Below are positions 45,842 through 54,956 of a stretch of DNA of 64,000 nt, piece by piece (the first letter of the stretch is position 1; each line of letters opens with the position of its first letter). The notes beneath the pieces were generated by a model. It did no database searches and was not told where the DNA came from. It saw nothing but the letters and a program-made list of their open reading frames with translations. The stretch spans positions 639,157-703,156 of the forward strand of contig NZ_JAUHPX010000001.1 of the NCBI RefSeq assembly GCF_030418305.1, in the 5' to 3' direction. The DNA is from Demequina lignilytica (GTDB lineage Bacteria; Actinomycetota; Actinomycetes; Actinomycetales; Demequinaceae). The translations under genes and the position numbers were made by a program.

Positions 45842-45981
45842 GGGACAGTCAGTCCTCGATCCTCGGCGCCGCGGGTCCTCCCGGGACACTGAGTCCTCAT
45901 GGGCGCCGCGGGTCGCGAGCGCCAGAGGACTGACGGTCCCGGGAGGCGCGATTCAGGCGCGAGAGGAGGACTGAGTGTCCC
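45842..45981. repeat. four-copy GGGACNBTSAGTCCTC element, locus 1
   Basis: Two forward copies (45842-45857 and 45883-45898) and two reverse copies (45925-45940 and 45966-45981) of a 16-bp motif; the start-to-start spacing is 41, 42 and 41 bp. The outermost copies are inverted matches at 15 of 16 positions. The inner pair matches less well. GGCGCCGCGGGTC is also repeated between copies. It lies between the HAD gene start and the gltX stop, overlapping no supported gene. Confidence 0.85.
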
Positions 45982-46001
45982 GACAGGAGGACGGGGCCGG
46001 C

Positions 46002-47483
46002 TCAGAGGCTCGCGCGCAGATTCCGCAGCCGCGTCAGCGACTCGTCCTGGCCCAGGATCTCCATCGACTCGAACAGCGGCGGCGAGACCAGGCGGCCGGT
46101 GACCGCGACGCGGAGCGGGCCGAACGCGAAACGCGGCTTGATGCCCATCTCCTCCACGAGCTTCGCGGTGAGCGCCTCCTGCTGCGCGGCCGGCGAGAAG
46201 TCCGTCAGCCCCTCCAGGACGGCGATCGCGGCGTCGAGCACGTCGGCGGCGTTGTCGGGCAGCTTGGCGCGCGCGGCGTCCTCCACCACGACCTCGGAAG
46301 CCCCGATGAACAGGAACCCCAGCATCCCGGGCGCCTCGCCCAGCAGGTTCATGCGGGTCTGCACCAGCGGCATGGCCTCGGCGAGGGTCTGCTCCTCGTG
46401 CGGCGTCAGGCTCTGCGCGGAGTCGGAGGACAGGAAGCCCGCGGCGTGGAGGTACGGCACCACGCGCGCGGCGAGGTCGCCCACGGGCAGCGCCCGCATG
46501 TGCTCGGCGTTGATCGCCTCGGCCTTCTTGAGGTCGAAGCGCGCCGGGTTCGGGTTCACGTCCGCGATGTCGAACGCGGCAACCAGGTCGGCGGGCGAGA
46601 ACACGTCGCGGTCGGGGCCGATCGACCACCCGAGCAGCGCCAGGTAGTTGAGCAGCCCCTCGGGGAGGAAGCCACGGTCGCGGTGGTGGAACAGGTTGGA
46701 CTCGGGGTCGCGCTTGGACAGCTTCTTGGTGCCCTCGCCGAGCACCATCGGCATGTGCGCGTAGGACGGCACGGCGTCGGCGATGCCGAGCTCGACCATC
46801 GCCCGCCACAGCACGATCTGCCGCGGCGTCGAGGACAGCAGATCCTCGCCGCGCAGCACGTGGGTGATCTTCATCAGCGCGTCGTCGACCGGGTTGACCA
46901 GCGTGTAGAGCGGGATGCCGTTCGCGCGGACGATCACGTAGTCGGGCACGGTGCCCGCGGGGAAGGTGACCGTGCCGCGGATCAGGTCCTCGATGGTGAT
47001 GTCCTCGTCGGGCATCCGCATGCGCAGCACCGGCTCACGCCCCTCGGCGCGGAACGCGGCCTTCTGCTCCTCGGTGAGCGAGCGGTCGAAGCCGTCGTAG
47101 CCCAGCTTGGGGTCGCGGCCGGCCGCGCGATGGCGCGCCTCGATCTCGTCGGGCGTCGAGAACGACTCGTACGCGTAGCCACCCTCGACCAGCTTCGCGA
47201 CCACCTGCGCGTGCAGGTCGTGCCGCTGCGACTGCCGGTACGGACCGTAGGGGCCGCCGATCTCGGGGCCCTCGTCGTAGTCGATGCCCATCCAGCTCAT
47301 GGCGTCGAGGAGCATCTCGTAGCTCTCCTGCGAGTCGCGCTCGGCGTCGGTGTCCTCGATACGGAACACCATGTCACCACCCGTGTGCCGGGCGTAGGCC
47401 CAGTTGAACAGCGCGGTGCGGACCATGCCCACGTGGGGCAGGCCGGTGGGCGACGGGGAGAAGCGGACGCGGACCTTGCTCAT
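46002..47483 (-). CDS. gltX: glutamate--tRNA ligase
   Basis: Charges tRNA-Glu in translation. It has 493 residues with the class I motifs [21 protein letters not shown] (HIGH variant HVGM) and [11 protein letters not shown] (KMSKS variant KLSKR). The C-terminal anticodon-binding half follows. A 66-bp gap with one GGACGATGCG word separates it from the upstream FAH-family gene in the same direction. Its tRNA-Glu(CTC) substrate is encoded 4.6 kb away. Confidence 0.96.
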   Translation of the reverse strand: MSKVRVRFSPSPTGLPHVGMVRTALFNWAYARHTGGDMVFRIEDTDAERDSQESYEMLLDAMSWMGIDYDEGPEIGGPYGPYRQSQRHDLHAQVVAKLVEGGYAYESFSTPDEIEARHRAAGRDPKLGYDGFDRSLTEEQKAAFRAEGREPVLRMRMPDEDITIEDLIRGTVTFPAGTVPDYVIVRANGIPLYTLVNPVDDALMKITHVLRGEDLLSSTPRQIVLWRAMVELGIADAVPSYAHMPMVLGEGTKKLSKRDPESNLFHHRDRGFLPEGLLNYLALLGWSIGPDRDVFSPADLVAAFDIADVNPNPARFDLKKAEAINAEHMRALPVGDLAARVVPYLHAAGFLSSDSAQSLTPHEEQTLAEAMPLVQTRMNLLGEAPGMLGFLFIGASEVVVEDAARAKLPDNAADVLDAAIAVLEGLTDFSPAAQQEALTAKLVEEMGIKPRFAFGPLRVAVTGRLVSPPLFESMEILGQDESLTRLRNLRASL

Positions 47484-47549
47484 GAGTTTCCTTGCGGTGA
47501 TGCGGATGGACGATGCGGTGGTGGCGACGATGCGAGGCGCGGCGTGCGC

Positions 47550-48338
47550 TCAGCCGCGCCGGATGACGGGGTTGCGCAGGACGCCGAGGTCCTCGATCTC
47601 GACCTCGACCACGTCGCCGTGGTGGAGGGCGGTCACCCCGGACGGGGTGCCGGTGAGGATGACATCGCCGGGGAGGAGCGTGGTGACCTCGGAGACCATC
47701 GATACGGCGTGCATGACGTCGAGGAGCATGTCACGCGTGTTGCCGTTCTGCGTGGCGTTGCCGTTGATGCGGGAGGAGATCTCGACGTCGTCGTGCGCGA
47801 GCTCGGTCTCGATCCACGGGCCGAGCGGCAGCGAGGTGTCGAACGCCTTGGCGCGGAACCACTGGTCCTCGAGGCGCTGCAGATCGCGTGCGGTGACGTC
47901 GTTGGCGCAGGTGTAGCCGTAGATGTACTGCTCGGCGTTCTCGGGGCTGACGTCCTTGCACACGCGCGAGATGATCACGGCGAGCTCGGCCTCGAGCTGC
48001 ACGTCCTCGCTGTAGGACGGCAGCACGATCGGGTCGTCCGGGCCGATCACGGCGGTGTTCGGCTTGAGGAACAGGATCGGGACGTCCGGGGCGGGCCCGC
48101 GGTGCGGGATCTCCTTCGCGTGCGCCTCGTAGTTCTTGCCGAGGCACACCACCTTGGAGCGCGGGATCACGGGCGCGAGCAGGCGCACGTCGTCGGTGAG
48201 CTTGATCCGCTCGCCGGTGACGGTGCCCGGCGTGTACATGGGGTCTCCGGTGAGGACCACGAGCTCCTCGGCTCCGGGATCGCCGTCCACGATCGCGAAA
48301 CGGGGCTCTTCTCCGGTGGTGAAACGGGCGATACGCAT
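47550..48338 (-). CDS. fumarylacetoacetate hydrolase family protein
   Basis: A 262-residue protein of the FAH/HpaG superfamily, metal-dependent hydrolases, decarboxylases or isomerases of 2-keto acids. VVCLGKNYEAHAKE, PILFLKPNTAVIGPDDPIVLP, EAELAVIISRVCKDVSPENAEQYIYGYTCANDVTARDLQ and LLPGDVILTGTPSGV include the metal-binding Glu residues. The gene typically precedes gltX in Actinomycetota. Substrate is undetermined. Confidence 0.9.
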   Translation of the reverse strand: MRIARFTTGEEPRFAIVDGDPGAEELVVLTGDPMYTPGTVTGERIKLTDDVRLLAPVIPRSKVVCLGKNYEAHAKEIPHRGPAPDVPILFLKPNTAVIGPDDPIVLPSYSEDVQLEAELAVIISRVCKDVSPENAEQYIYGYTCANDVTARDLQRLEDQWFRAKAFDTSLPLGPWIETELAHDDVEISSRINGNATQNGNTRDMLLDVMHAVSMVSEVTTLLPGDVILTGTPSGVTALHHGDVVEVEIEDLGVLRNPVIRRG

Positions 48339-48403
48339 GACCTCCAGCGTAGCCGCTCGGACCTGGGCCGCCCTGCGTCCGGGGGCGTGCCTACGATGAG
48401 AAG

Positions 48404-48883
48404 GTGATCTCGCGCATCGGCATCGTCTCGGCGGCCCACGCCGGGTTGACGAGCCTGCTCGCGCGCACGGACCGCTACCCCGATGCGTCGCTCGGCGACG
48501 CGTGGCGCGACCGCCGCACCACCGACATCCTCACGCACGTCCACGCCTGGCACCTGCTCCTCGAGGGCTGGCTGGTGGACGATGCGGCGGGCAGGCCCGT
48601 GCACTACCCCGCCGAGGGCTACACGTGGGCGATGCTCGGCGAGCTCAACGACCGGATCTACGACGACCTGCGCGCCCTCGACTACGCGGAGGCGCGCGCG
48701 AGGCTCGTGGCGTCCCATGCCCGCGCCGTGGCGCTGGTCGAGTCGCTCTCCACGGAGCAGCTGACCCAGCCCCACGCCTACGCGTGGCTCGGGGACGAGG
48801 CGATGGCGAACGTCGCGCACGAGTGCCTCGGCGCCCACTACGCGTGGGGCGAGCGGGTCCTCGACGCCGCCGGGATCGCGTGA
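48404..48883 (+). CDS. DinB/ClbS-like four-helix protein
   Basis: A 159-residue protein resembling the ClbS/DfsB branch of DinB-like proteins: DRYPDASLGDAWRDRRTTDILTHVHAWHLLLEGWL, then YTWAMLGELNDRIYDDLR. Family members bind metals through histidines or protect against toxins, but the role here is not known. Start is the GTG at 48404. The stop overlaps the next gene (GTGA), placing it first in a coupled trio. Confidence 0.75.
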   Translation: MISRIGIVSAAHAGLTSLLARTDRYPDASLGDAWRDRRTTDILTHVHAWHLLLEGWLVDDAAGRPVHYPAEGYTWAMLGELNDRIYDDLRALDYAEARARLVASHARAVALVESLSTEQLTQPHAYAWLGDEAMANVAHECLGAHYAWGERVLDAAGIA

Positions 48884-49926
48884 GCGCCCGCGTCGACGGG
48901 CTCGACGCCGCGCGCGGCCTCGCCCTCATCGGGATGTTCGCCGCGCACGTGGGCGACACGGGTCGGCGGGGCTCGGACGCGGACGGCTGGGGCTGGCTCG
49001 TCGTCTTCGACGGACGCGCGTCGGCGCTGTTCGCGGTGCTCGCGGGCGTGTCGATGTCGCTCATGCTCACCGGCCGTGGCGGTGCGGCGTCGGCGGGCGC
49101 GGTGGCCCACACACGGGCGCGGATCGCGGTGCGCGGCGGGCTGCTGCTCGTGCTGGGCTGGATGCTCGCCTGGCTCGAGACCCCGGTGGACGTGATCCTC
49201 GACAACCTCGGGATCATGTTCCTGCTGGTGCTGCCCGCGCTCGCGTGGAGGCCCGCCGTCCAGGCCGCGGCGGGCGCCGGCGTGCTCGTGGTCGGCGGAC
49301 CGCTGCTGGGCTGGGCGGACCCGTGGCTCGCGCCGTTCGACGGTCCCGTGATCCACGAGCTCTGGTCGACCCACTATCCCGCGCTCGTGTGGAGCGGCTA
49401 CCTCCTGATCGGCCTCGCGATCGGCCGCTGGGCGCCCTGGCGCGGCCCCGACCTCGCGTCGCTCGCGGGCGGCGGCGCCATGGTCGCGGTGGGCGTGTAC
49501 GGCCTCGGGCTCGGACTGGGCGGGTCATGGACGGACGATGCGGGCGTCGCCTGGGCGTCGGTCGCGCCCCACAGCTACACGGGCTTCGAGATGCTCGGCA
49601 ACGTGGGCGTGGCGGCCGCGGTGATCGGCGGGTGCGTGGCGGCGGCGTCGGCCGCGCCCCGCGCGATCTGGCCGCTCGCGTCGACCGGGCGCATGACGCT
49701 CAGCCTGTACGTCGCCCACATCGTGGTGATCGCGATCGTCGGCGACGCCATGGTGTGGGAGCCGTCGAACGTCGCGTGGGTGGTGCTGACGGGCGCCGCG
49801 GTGACGGCCGCCTGCGTCTGGCGTGCGACCCTCGGCCAGGGGCCGCTCGAGCGGGTCCTGGCCCGCGCATCGTCCGCCGTCGCCGACAGCGCCGTGCCGC
49901 GGACACCGCTGGGCGGCGCCGCGTGA
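48880..49926 (+). CDS. DUF418/heparan-acetyltransferase-like membrane protein
   Basis: A 348-residue membrane protein with about ten helices from a GTG that overlaps the upstream stop. The N-terminal RVDGLDAARGLALIGMFAAHVG and the later SLYVAHIVVIAIVG follow the pattern of the heparan-alpha-glucosaminide N-acetyltransferase/DUF418 group, membrane acyltransferases with a conserved His in the first helix. It overlaps the following gene by four bases. The acyl acceptor is not known. Confidence 0.78.
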   Translation: MSARVDGLDAARGLALIGMFAAHVGDTGRRGSDADGWGWLVVFDGRASALFAVLAGVSMSLMLTGRGGAASAGAVAHTRARIAVRGGLLLVLGWMLAWLETPVDVILDNLGIMFLLVLPALAWRPAVQAAAGAGVLVVGGPLLGWADPWLAPFDGPVIHELWSTHYPALVWSGYLLIGLAIGRWAPWRGPDLASLAGGGAMVAVGVYGLGLGLGGSWTDDAGVAWASVAPHSYTGFEMLGNVGVAAAVIGGCVAAASAAPRAIWPLASTGRMTLSLYVAHIVVIAIVGDAMVWEPSNVAWVVLTGAAVTAACVWRATLGQGPLERVLARASSAVADSAVPRTPLGGAA

Positions 49927-50855
49927 GCGTGATCGACTGGCTCCTCGCGGGCGACCCCGCGATCCGCTGGCAGGTGCGCCGAGACCTGCTCGACGATCCG
50001 GAGGGCGCGGCGCTCGACCGCGACCTGGTCGCGCGGGAGGGCTGGGGTGCGGCGCTGCTCGCGATGCAGCGGGAGGACGGGTCGTGGGCGGGCGGTGCCT
50101 GGTGGCCCGCGGAGCGGCCCGACCCGGACGACGGCCAGCCCTGGACCGGCACGGCCCACGTGCTGATGCTGCTGGTGCGCCTGGGCGTCGATCCGGGCTC
50201 GCGACCGGTGCGCGCGGCGGTGCGACGCGCGTTCGACGGCGTGCGGTGGGAGGACGGGGACGCGCCGTTCCTCGAGGGCGAGGACGAGGCGTGCACGCTC
50301 GCGACCGCGATCGCCGTGGGCGCGTACTTCGGCGAGGACATGCGGGGCCCGGTGCGGCGCCTGCTCGCCGACCGCCGCCGCGACGGCGGGTGGAACTGCG
50401 ACCCGCCCGCGAGGTCGCAGCGGTCCTCCCTGCACTCGACCATCGGCGCGCTCGAGGCGCTGGAGCTGTACCGCCGCTCGCGGGAGCCCGAGCCGGCGGT
50501 GGCGATCGCGATGGAGGACGCGCACGCGCTGCTCCTCGAGCGCGGCCTGATGTACCGGCGCTCGACGGGCGAGGTGATCGATCCCGCCTTCCAGCGGTTC
50601 TCGTTCCCGCCGTACTGGCACTACGACGTGCTGCGCGCCCTCGACCACCTGCGCTCCACCGGATCCCCGCCGGATCCGCGGCTCGCGGAGGCGATCGCGC
50701 TGGTGCGGTCCAAGCAGACCTCTGCGGGACAGTGGCCGCTCGAGAACACGCACCGCGGCGACGTGCCGCTCACCCTCGAGGACGGCGACGGGCGGCCGTC
50801 CCGGTGGAACACCCTGCGGGCGATGCGCGTGCTCGCGTGGTGGGAGGGCGCGTAG
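49923..50855 (+). CDS. squalene-cyclase-like alpha-toroid protein
   Basis: A 310-residue soluble protein from a GTG overlapping the previous stop. Recurrent motifs REDGSWAGGAWW, RRRDGGWNCDPPAR and TSAGQWPLENTHRG resemble the QW repeats of terpene cyclases and prenyltransferases. The lack of a DxDD motif argues against cyclisation. I could not assign a reaction. Its tight coupling to the acyltransferase suggests a shared pathway. Confidence 0.7.
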   Translation: MSVIDWLLAGDPAIRWQVRRDLLDDPEGAALDRDLVAREGWGAALLAMQREDGSWAGGAWWPAERPDPDDGQPWTGTAHVLMLLVRLGVDPGSRPVRAAVRRAFDGVRWEDGDAPFLEGEDEACTLATAIAVGAYFGEDMRGPVRRLLADRRRDGGWNCDPPARSQRSSLHSTIGALEALELYRRSREPEPAVAIAMEDAHALLLERGLMYRRSTGEVIDPAFQRFSFPPYWHYDVLRALDHLRSTGSPPDPRLAEAIALVRSKQTSAGQWPLENTHRGDVPLTLEDGDGRPSRWNTLRAMRVLAWWEGA

Positions 50856-50861
50856 GGCTCC

Positions 50862-51758
50862 CTACGCCGGCGGCAGCGGCAGGGTGGCCTGGTCGGGCGC
50901 GACGACCCGCGTCGGCCGAGGCGCCGTGCGCACCGCCCCGATCCCGGCGACCGTGACCAGCGCGATGCCCAGCGCGATCGTCACGGTGAGGCGCTGGCCG
51001 AGCAGCACCAGGCCGGTGAGCGCGGCGAGCGCGGGCGCGAGGGCCATGAGGATCCCGAAGGTCTCCGCCCTCAAGCGGCGCAGCGCCGTGATCTCGATGC
51101 CGTACGGGATGGCCGAGGACAGCACGGCGACCGCGAGGCCCAGGGCGAGGATCCGGGGATCCGCGAGCGCCGCGCCCGCGGTGACGACCGCGGCCGGCAG
51201 GGTGAGGACCGCGCCGACGCCGGTCGCGAGCGCGAGGCCGGTCAGGCCAGCCATCGCGGCGCCCGCGGCGCGCGCGAGCAGGATGTAGCCAGCCCACAGC
51301 AGCGCGGCGCCGACCGCGAAGGCGACGCCGAGCAGGTCGAGGTCGTGGGCTGTCCCCCCGAGCAGCGCGACACCCGCCGCCGCGGTCACGGCCCACAGCA
51401 GGCCGCGCAGGCTCCGGCTCGCGACCACGCTGAGGACCAGCGGGCCGAGCACCTCGATCGTGACCGCGATTCCCAGCGGGATCCGGGCGATCGCGAGGTA
51501 GAACATCACGTTCATCGCGGCCAGGGTGACGCCGTATCCGATCACCAGGGGCCAGTGACCGTGCGCGGCGCCGCGAAGCGCGTGCCGCGCGATGAGCAGG
51601 AGCACGAGCGCGGAGAACACCAGCCGCAGCGCGACCATCGCGACGGGGCCGACGGTCGGGAACACCATCACCGCGATCGCCGCACCCGCCTCCTGGCAGA
51701 GCAGCCCGAGCAGGACCAGGAACGGCGCCGCGGCGTGGGCGCGGGACGTGTCGGGCAT
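50862..51758 (-). CDS. EamA-family (DMT) exporter
   Basis: A 298-residue membrane protein with ten helices in two EamA repeats. Residues such as GAAIAVMVFPTVGPVAMVALRLVFSALVLL and IPLGIAVTIEVLGPLVLSV resemble RhtA-type amino-acid exporters. Substrate is inferred only at family level. It converges with the toroid gene with 6 bp between stops. Confidence 0.88.
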   Translation of the reverse strand: MPDTSRAHAAAPFLVLLGLLCQEAGAAIAVMVFPTVGPVAMVALRLVFSALVLLLIARHALRGAAHGHWPLVIGYGVTLAAMNVMFYLAIARIPLGIAVTIEVLGPLVLSVVASRSLRGLLWAVTAAAGVALLGGTAHDLDLLGVAFAVGAALLWAGYILLARAAGAAMAGLTGLALATGVGAVLTLPAAVVTAGAALADPRILALGLAVAVLSSAIPYGIEITALRRLRAETFGILMALAPALAALTGLVLLGQRLTVTIALGIALVTVAGIGAVRTAPRPTRVVAPDQATLPLPPA

Positions 51759-51819
51759 GGCCCTAGCGTGGCACGACCGACCGCTCGGGCAGCTGCCCGA
51801 GCGGTGGCGATGCGGGGCC

Positions 51820-52260
51820 TCAGCCCTCGGTGAGCGTGCCCGTCACCTGGGACGGGGTGCTGGTGCCCTCAAGGTGCTGCACGAAGGTCATCCCTTCGTA
51901 GTCGCCCGTTCCGGCGAGCTCGCAGTCGAACTCGACGTGGCCGGTCTCATCCTCGAGCATCCCGGTGCATGTGTCGCTGGTCCAGGTGCCCCCATCGTTG
52001 CTGATGACGGCGGAACCTTCGAACTGCACCGTGTCGCCGTCCTCGCCGACCTGGTCGAACTCGACCTCGACCGTGCCTGACACCCTTTCGTCCGACAGGT
52101 CGAGAACGCAGTTCCCATGGAACCCCGGGTTGTCCGGTGCGATCGCGCATCCGGATTGTGTGCCGGTGACCTCGATGGTCGCCGGCGAGTCCGACGAGCA
52201 GCCGGCGAGTGCGAGCGCCGCTCCCGCGAGCAGCCCCGTGACGGCGGTGATCCTTCTCAT
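51820..52260 (-). CDS. predicted lipoprotein
   Basis: A 146-residue product with a signal peptide TAVTGLLAGAALALAGCS and lipobox Cys. The mature chain repeats Gly-Thr-rich beta segments and holds four further cysteines (SGCAIA, GNCVLD, DTCTGM, FDCELA), which may form two disulfides. I do not recognise the family. A frame extending upstream is not supported. It diverges from the next gene across a 135-bp gap with a GGACGATGCG word at 52348. Confidence 0.75.
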   Translation of the reverse strand: MRRITAVTGLLAGAALALAGCSSDSPATIEVTGTQSGCAIAPDNPGFHGNCVLDLSDERVSGTVEVEFDQVGEDGDTVQFEGSAVISNDGGTWTSDTCTGMLEDETGHVEFDCELAGTGDYEGMTFVQHLEGTSTPSQVTGTLTEG

Positions 52261-52395
52261 GGCGTCCTCCTTCCCGGTGCCGGTCCGGAGGCGTCCGGGT
52301 CCACGGGCGGAGGGGCATCGTGCCGTTGTGCCGTCCCCTCCAGGGTAGGACGATGCGGCACGGGGTGCAGGTGGAACGCCTGAGATGATGGGCGG

Positions 52396-53361
52396 ATGAC
52401 CGAGCCCGCCCCGACCGCGTTGACGCGCGCCGAGTGGGAGCCGCAGGCGCGGGCTCACGCCGAGGCAGCCGACGCCCTGACGGCGGGTCATCGCGAGCGC
52501 GCCGGGCGGGCGGAGAAGCACGCGATCGAGGACTTCCTGTTCGAGTACTACGGCGTGCGCCCATCCCGGCTGCGCCGCTGGCACCCAGGCCCCGGCATCG
52601 TCCTCGAGGACGCGCCCGAGCACGCGCGGTGGACCTTCTACCGGGACGGTGCGCCGGGCACTCAGGTGGACGTCGACGCGTTCCTGGAGGCCCGCGGCAG
52701 GGGTCTCGCGCACATCGTGCGGCTGCTGGAGGCCACCGCGTCCAGGCCAGCACGCTACGGCTGCTTCGGGCTCCATGAGTGGGCCATGGTCTACCGGGCT
52801 GACGACGAGCGACGGCATCCCCTCCCCCTGCGCCTCGGGCAGGCCGGTACCGACGCGGTCGTCGAGGCCAATCCCATCGCCTGCTCCCACATCGACGCGT
52901 TCCGCTTCTTCACGCCCGAGGCGCGTCCCCTCAACCAGCTGCAGCCCACCCGGGAGACCCAGGTCGCGATGGAGCAGCCCGGCTGCCTGCACGCGACCAT
53001 GGACCTGTACAAGTGGGCGGCCAAGCTCACGCCCGTGGTGCCGTCGTCGCTGACGCTGGAGGCGTTCGCGCTCGCCCTCGAGGTACGACAGGTCGACATG
53101 CAGGCCTCTCCGTACGACGTCTCACGCTTCGGGCTCGAGGCGATCGCCGTCGAGACCCCCGAGGGGAAGCGCGAGTATGCGCGACGGCAGCGGGACTTCG
53201 CGGAACGCGGCGGGGCGCTGCGCGCGCGGCTGCTCGAGGCCCTCTCCCCGATCTCGCACGCCGTCGCACGTAGCGCTCCGCCCCGCGCACCTCGTGAAGC
53301 GGATCGTGTCGATTCCGACGACCAACGTCGCCCCATGAAGCGAATCGTGCCGCACGGCTAG
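52396..53361 (+). CDS. conserved actinobacterial protein (annotated in relatives as 3-methyladenine DNA glycosylase)
   Basis: A 321-residue protein with conserved blocks EKHAIEDFLFEYYGVRPSRLRRWHPGPG, GCFGLHEWAMVYR, HIDAFRFFTPEARPLNQLQPTRETQVAMEQPGCLHATMDLYKWAAKLTP and DMQASPYDVS. Close relatives are found throughout Actinomycetota, often labelled DNA-3-methyladenine glycosylase. I see no HhH-GPD motif, so that label is doubtful. The arginine-rich last 40 residues may lie beyond the conserved domain. Confidence 0.7.
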   Translation: MTEPAPTALTRAEWEPQARAHAEAADALTAGHRERAGRAEKHAIEDFLFEYYGVRPSRLRRWHPGPGIVLEDAPEHARWTFYRDGAPGTQVDVDAFLEARGRGLAHIVRLLEATASRPARYGCFGLHEWAMVYRADDERRHPLPLRLGQAGTDAVVEANPIACSHIDAFRFFTPEARPLNQLQPTRETQVAMEQPGCLHATMDLYKWAAKLTPVVPSSLTLEAFALALEVRQVDMQASPYDVSRFGLEAIAVETPEGKREYARRQRDFAERGGALRARLLEALSPISHAVARSAPPRAPREADRVDSDDQRRPMKRIVPHG

Positions 53362-53381
53362 AGTCGGCCCAGGAGGTGCTC

Positions 53382-54110
53382 ATGCCCAAGGACAACGACG
53401 GCGCACGGCTGGCCGTCTTGATCGACGCCGACAACGCGCCCGCGAAGCATCTCGAGCAGCTGCTGGTCGAGATCGCCAAGTACGGCACGGCGAGCGTGCG
53501 ACGCGCCTACGGCGACTGGACGTCGACGCAGCTCAACTCGTGGAAGGACCACCTGCTCAAGCACTCGGTGCAGCCCATGCAGCAGTTCAGCTACACGACG
53601 GGCAAGAACGCCACGGACAGCGCGCTCATCATCGACGCGATGGACCTGCTGCACGCGGGCAACCTCGACGGCTTCTGCCTGGTCACGAGCGACAGCGACT
53701 TCACCCGGCTGGCGGCCCGGATCCGCGAGGAGGGGCTCACGGTCTACGGCTTCGGCGAGCGCAAGACCCCTGAGCCGTTCCGTGCCGCGTGCGACACGTT
53801 CGTCTATGTGGAGAACCTCGCCCTCACGAAGCCGAAGGCCGCGGAGGAGGCGGCGAAGCCGCAGCTGCAGCGGGACGAGACGCTGGACAGGTTGCTGGCG
53901 GAGGCCGTGGATGCGGCATCCGGCGACGACGGCTGGGCGAACCTCGGCACGGTCGGCAGCAACCTGTCGAAGCTCGCCTCCGACTTCGACTCCCGCACCT
54001 GGGGGTTCTCCAAGCTGAAGGACCTGATGCAGGCCCACCCGGACTACCAGGTCCGGTCGCGTTCGGCGGGCGAGGGCAAGACGCCGAACGCGTACGTGAA
54101 GCACAAGTAG
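53382..54110 (+). CDS. NYN-domain nuclease-like protein with OST-HTH domain
   Basis: A 242-residue protein. The N-terminal NYN/LabA (PIN-like) domain is seen in AVLIDADNAPAKHLEQLLVEIAKYG, NATDSALIIDAMDLLH and GFCLVTSDSDFTRLAARIREEGLTVYGFGERKTP, where the aspartates would bind catalytic metal. The C-terminal region WANLGTVGSNLSKLASDFDSRTWGFSKLKDLMQAHPDYQVRS is an OST-HTH/LOTUS domain, which binds RNA in eukaryotes. ATG 53382 has AGGAGG 6 bases upstream. RNA processing is the likely role. Confidence 0.85.
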   Translation: MPKDNDGARLAVLIDADNAPAKHLEQLLVEIAKYGTASVRRAYGDWTSTQLNSWKDHLLKHSVQPMQQFSYTTGKNATDSALIIDAMDLLHAGNLDGFCLVTSDSDFTRLAARIREEGLTVYGFGERKTPEPFRAACDTFVYVENLALTKPKAAEEAAKPQLQRDETLDRLLAEAVDAASGDDGWANLGTVGSNLSKLASDFDSRTWGFSKLKDLMQAHPDYQVRSRSAGEGKTPNAYVKHK

Positions 54111-54203
54111 CCGCGCGCACCCCTCGGGGGAGTTTTCCGACAATTCACCCACGCCACCGGCCGCGCCTCACGGCTTCCGGCCGAGCCGCGGTTACCGTGA
54201 ACC

Positions 54204-54944
54204 GTGCCGTGGGACATCGTGGAGCGCTTCGAGCATCCGGCGCTCTCCCCTGCCCTGTGGATCCCGTACTACCTGCCCCATTGGGTCACGCTTGAAAGCG
54301 CCGCGGCCCGGTTCGCCATCACCGACCTGGGCCTCGAGCTGCGCATCGACGCCGATCAGCCGCCGTGGCGCCCGACGGACGGCGACTTCCGCGTCTCCCA
54401 CGTGCAGACGGGCCACCGTGACGGCCAGCACCGGGTGGGCGCGGACCTCGCGATCGTGACGCCACGACCGACGCGCGCGCTCTGGACGGCCCGTGCGGGA
54501 GCCGTCGAGGTGGTCGCGAGCGTCCCCGCGCACCCGGCGACGATGCTCGGGATCTGGCTCCTGGGCGACGAGGCGGGGTCGCCGGACGACTCGGGCGAGA
54601 TCTGCATCGCCGAGCTCTTCGGCCCCGCCGTGTCCTCCGCATCGTCCACGGTCCGCACCGGGGTGAAGGCGCACCACGACCCCCGCCTGGTCGACGAGAT
54701 GCTGGACATCCCGATGCCGCTCGACGCCACCCGGCCCCATGCCTACGGCGCACGGTGGGACGCCGGCGGGTGCGAGATCACGGTGGACGGCACCGTGGTG
54801 CACCGCTCGGATCAGGTCCTCGACTATCCGCTTCAGCTGATGATCGACCTGTGGGAGTTTCCCGAGCCGGACGCTCCCCGGGACCCGGCGGCCTACCCGC
54901 TCACCGCGACCATCCACCAGGTGCGGCTGCGCGCGGACGGCTGA
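54204..54944 (+). CDS. glycoside hydrolase 16-like protein
   Basis: A 246-residue protein from GTG with no signal peptide. The segment GEICIAELFGP aligns with the GH16 catalytic motif E-x-D-x-x-E, but the central Asp is Cys, so activity is questionable. LQLMIDLWEFP and the many beta segments fit the concanavalin-like sandwich of the family. Function unclear. The preceding 93-bp gap holds nothing recognisable. Confidence 0.6.
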   Translation: MPWDIVERFEHPALSPALWIPYYLPHWVTLESAAARFAITDLGLELRIDADQPPWRPTDGDFRVSHVQTGHRDGQHRVGADLAIVTPRPTRALWTARAGAVEVVASVPAHPATMLGIWLLGDEAGSPDDSGEICIAELFGPAVSSASSTVRTGVKAHHDPRLVDEMLDIPMPLDATRPHAYGARWDAGGCEITVDGTVVHRSDQVLDYPLQLMIDLWEFPEPDAPRDPAAYPLTATIHQVRLRADG

Positions 54945-54956
54945 GACCGGACGGGC

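Noticed and set aside
52396..53361. DNA-3-methyladenine glycosylase as a firm function
   Set aside because: The label is common for homologues, but no helix-hairpin-helix or AAG motif is visible.
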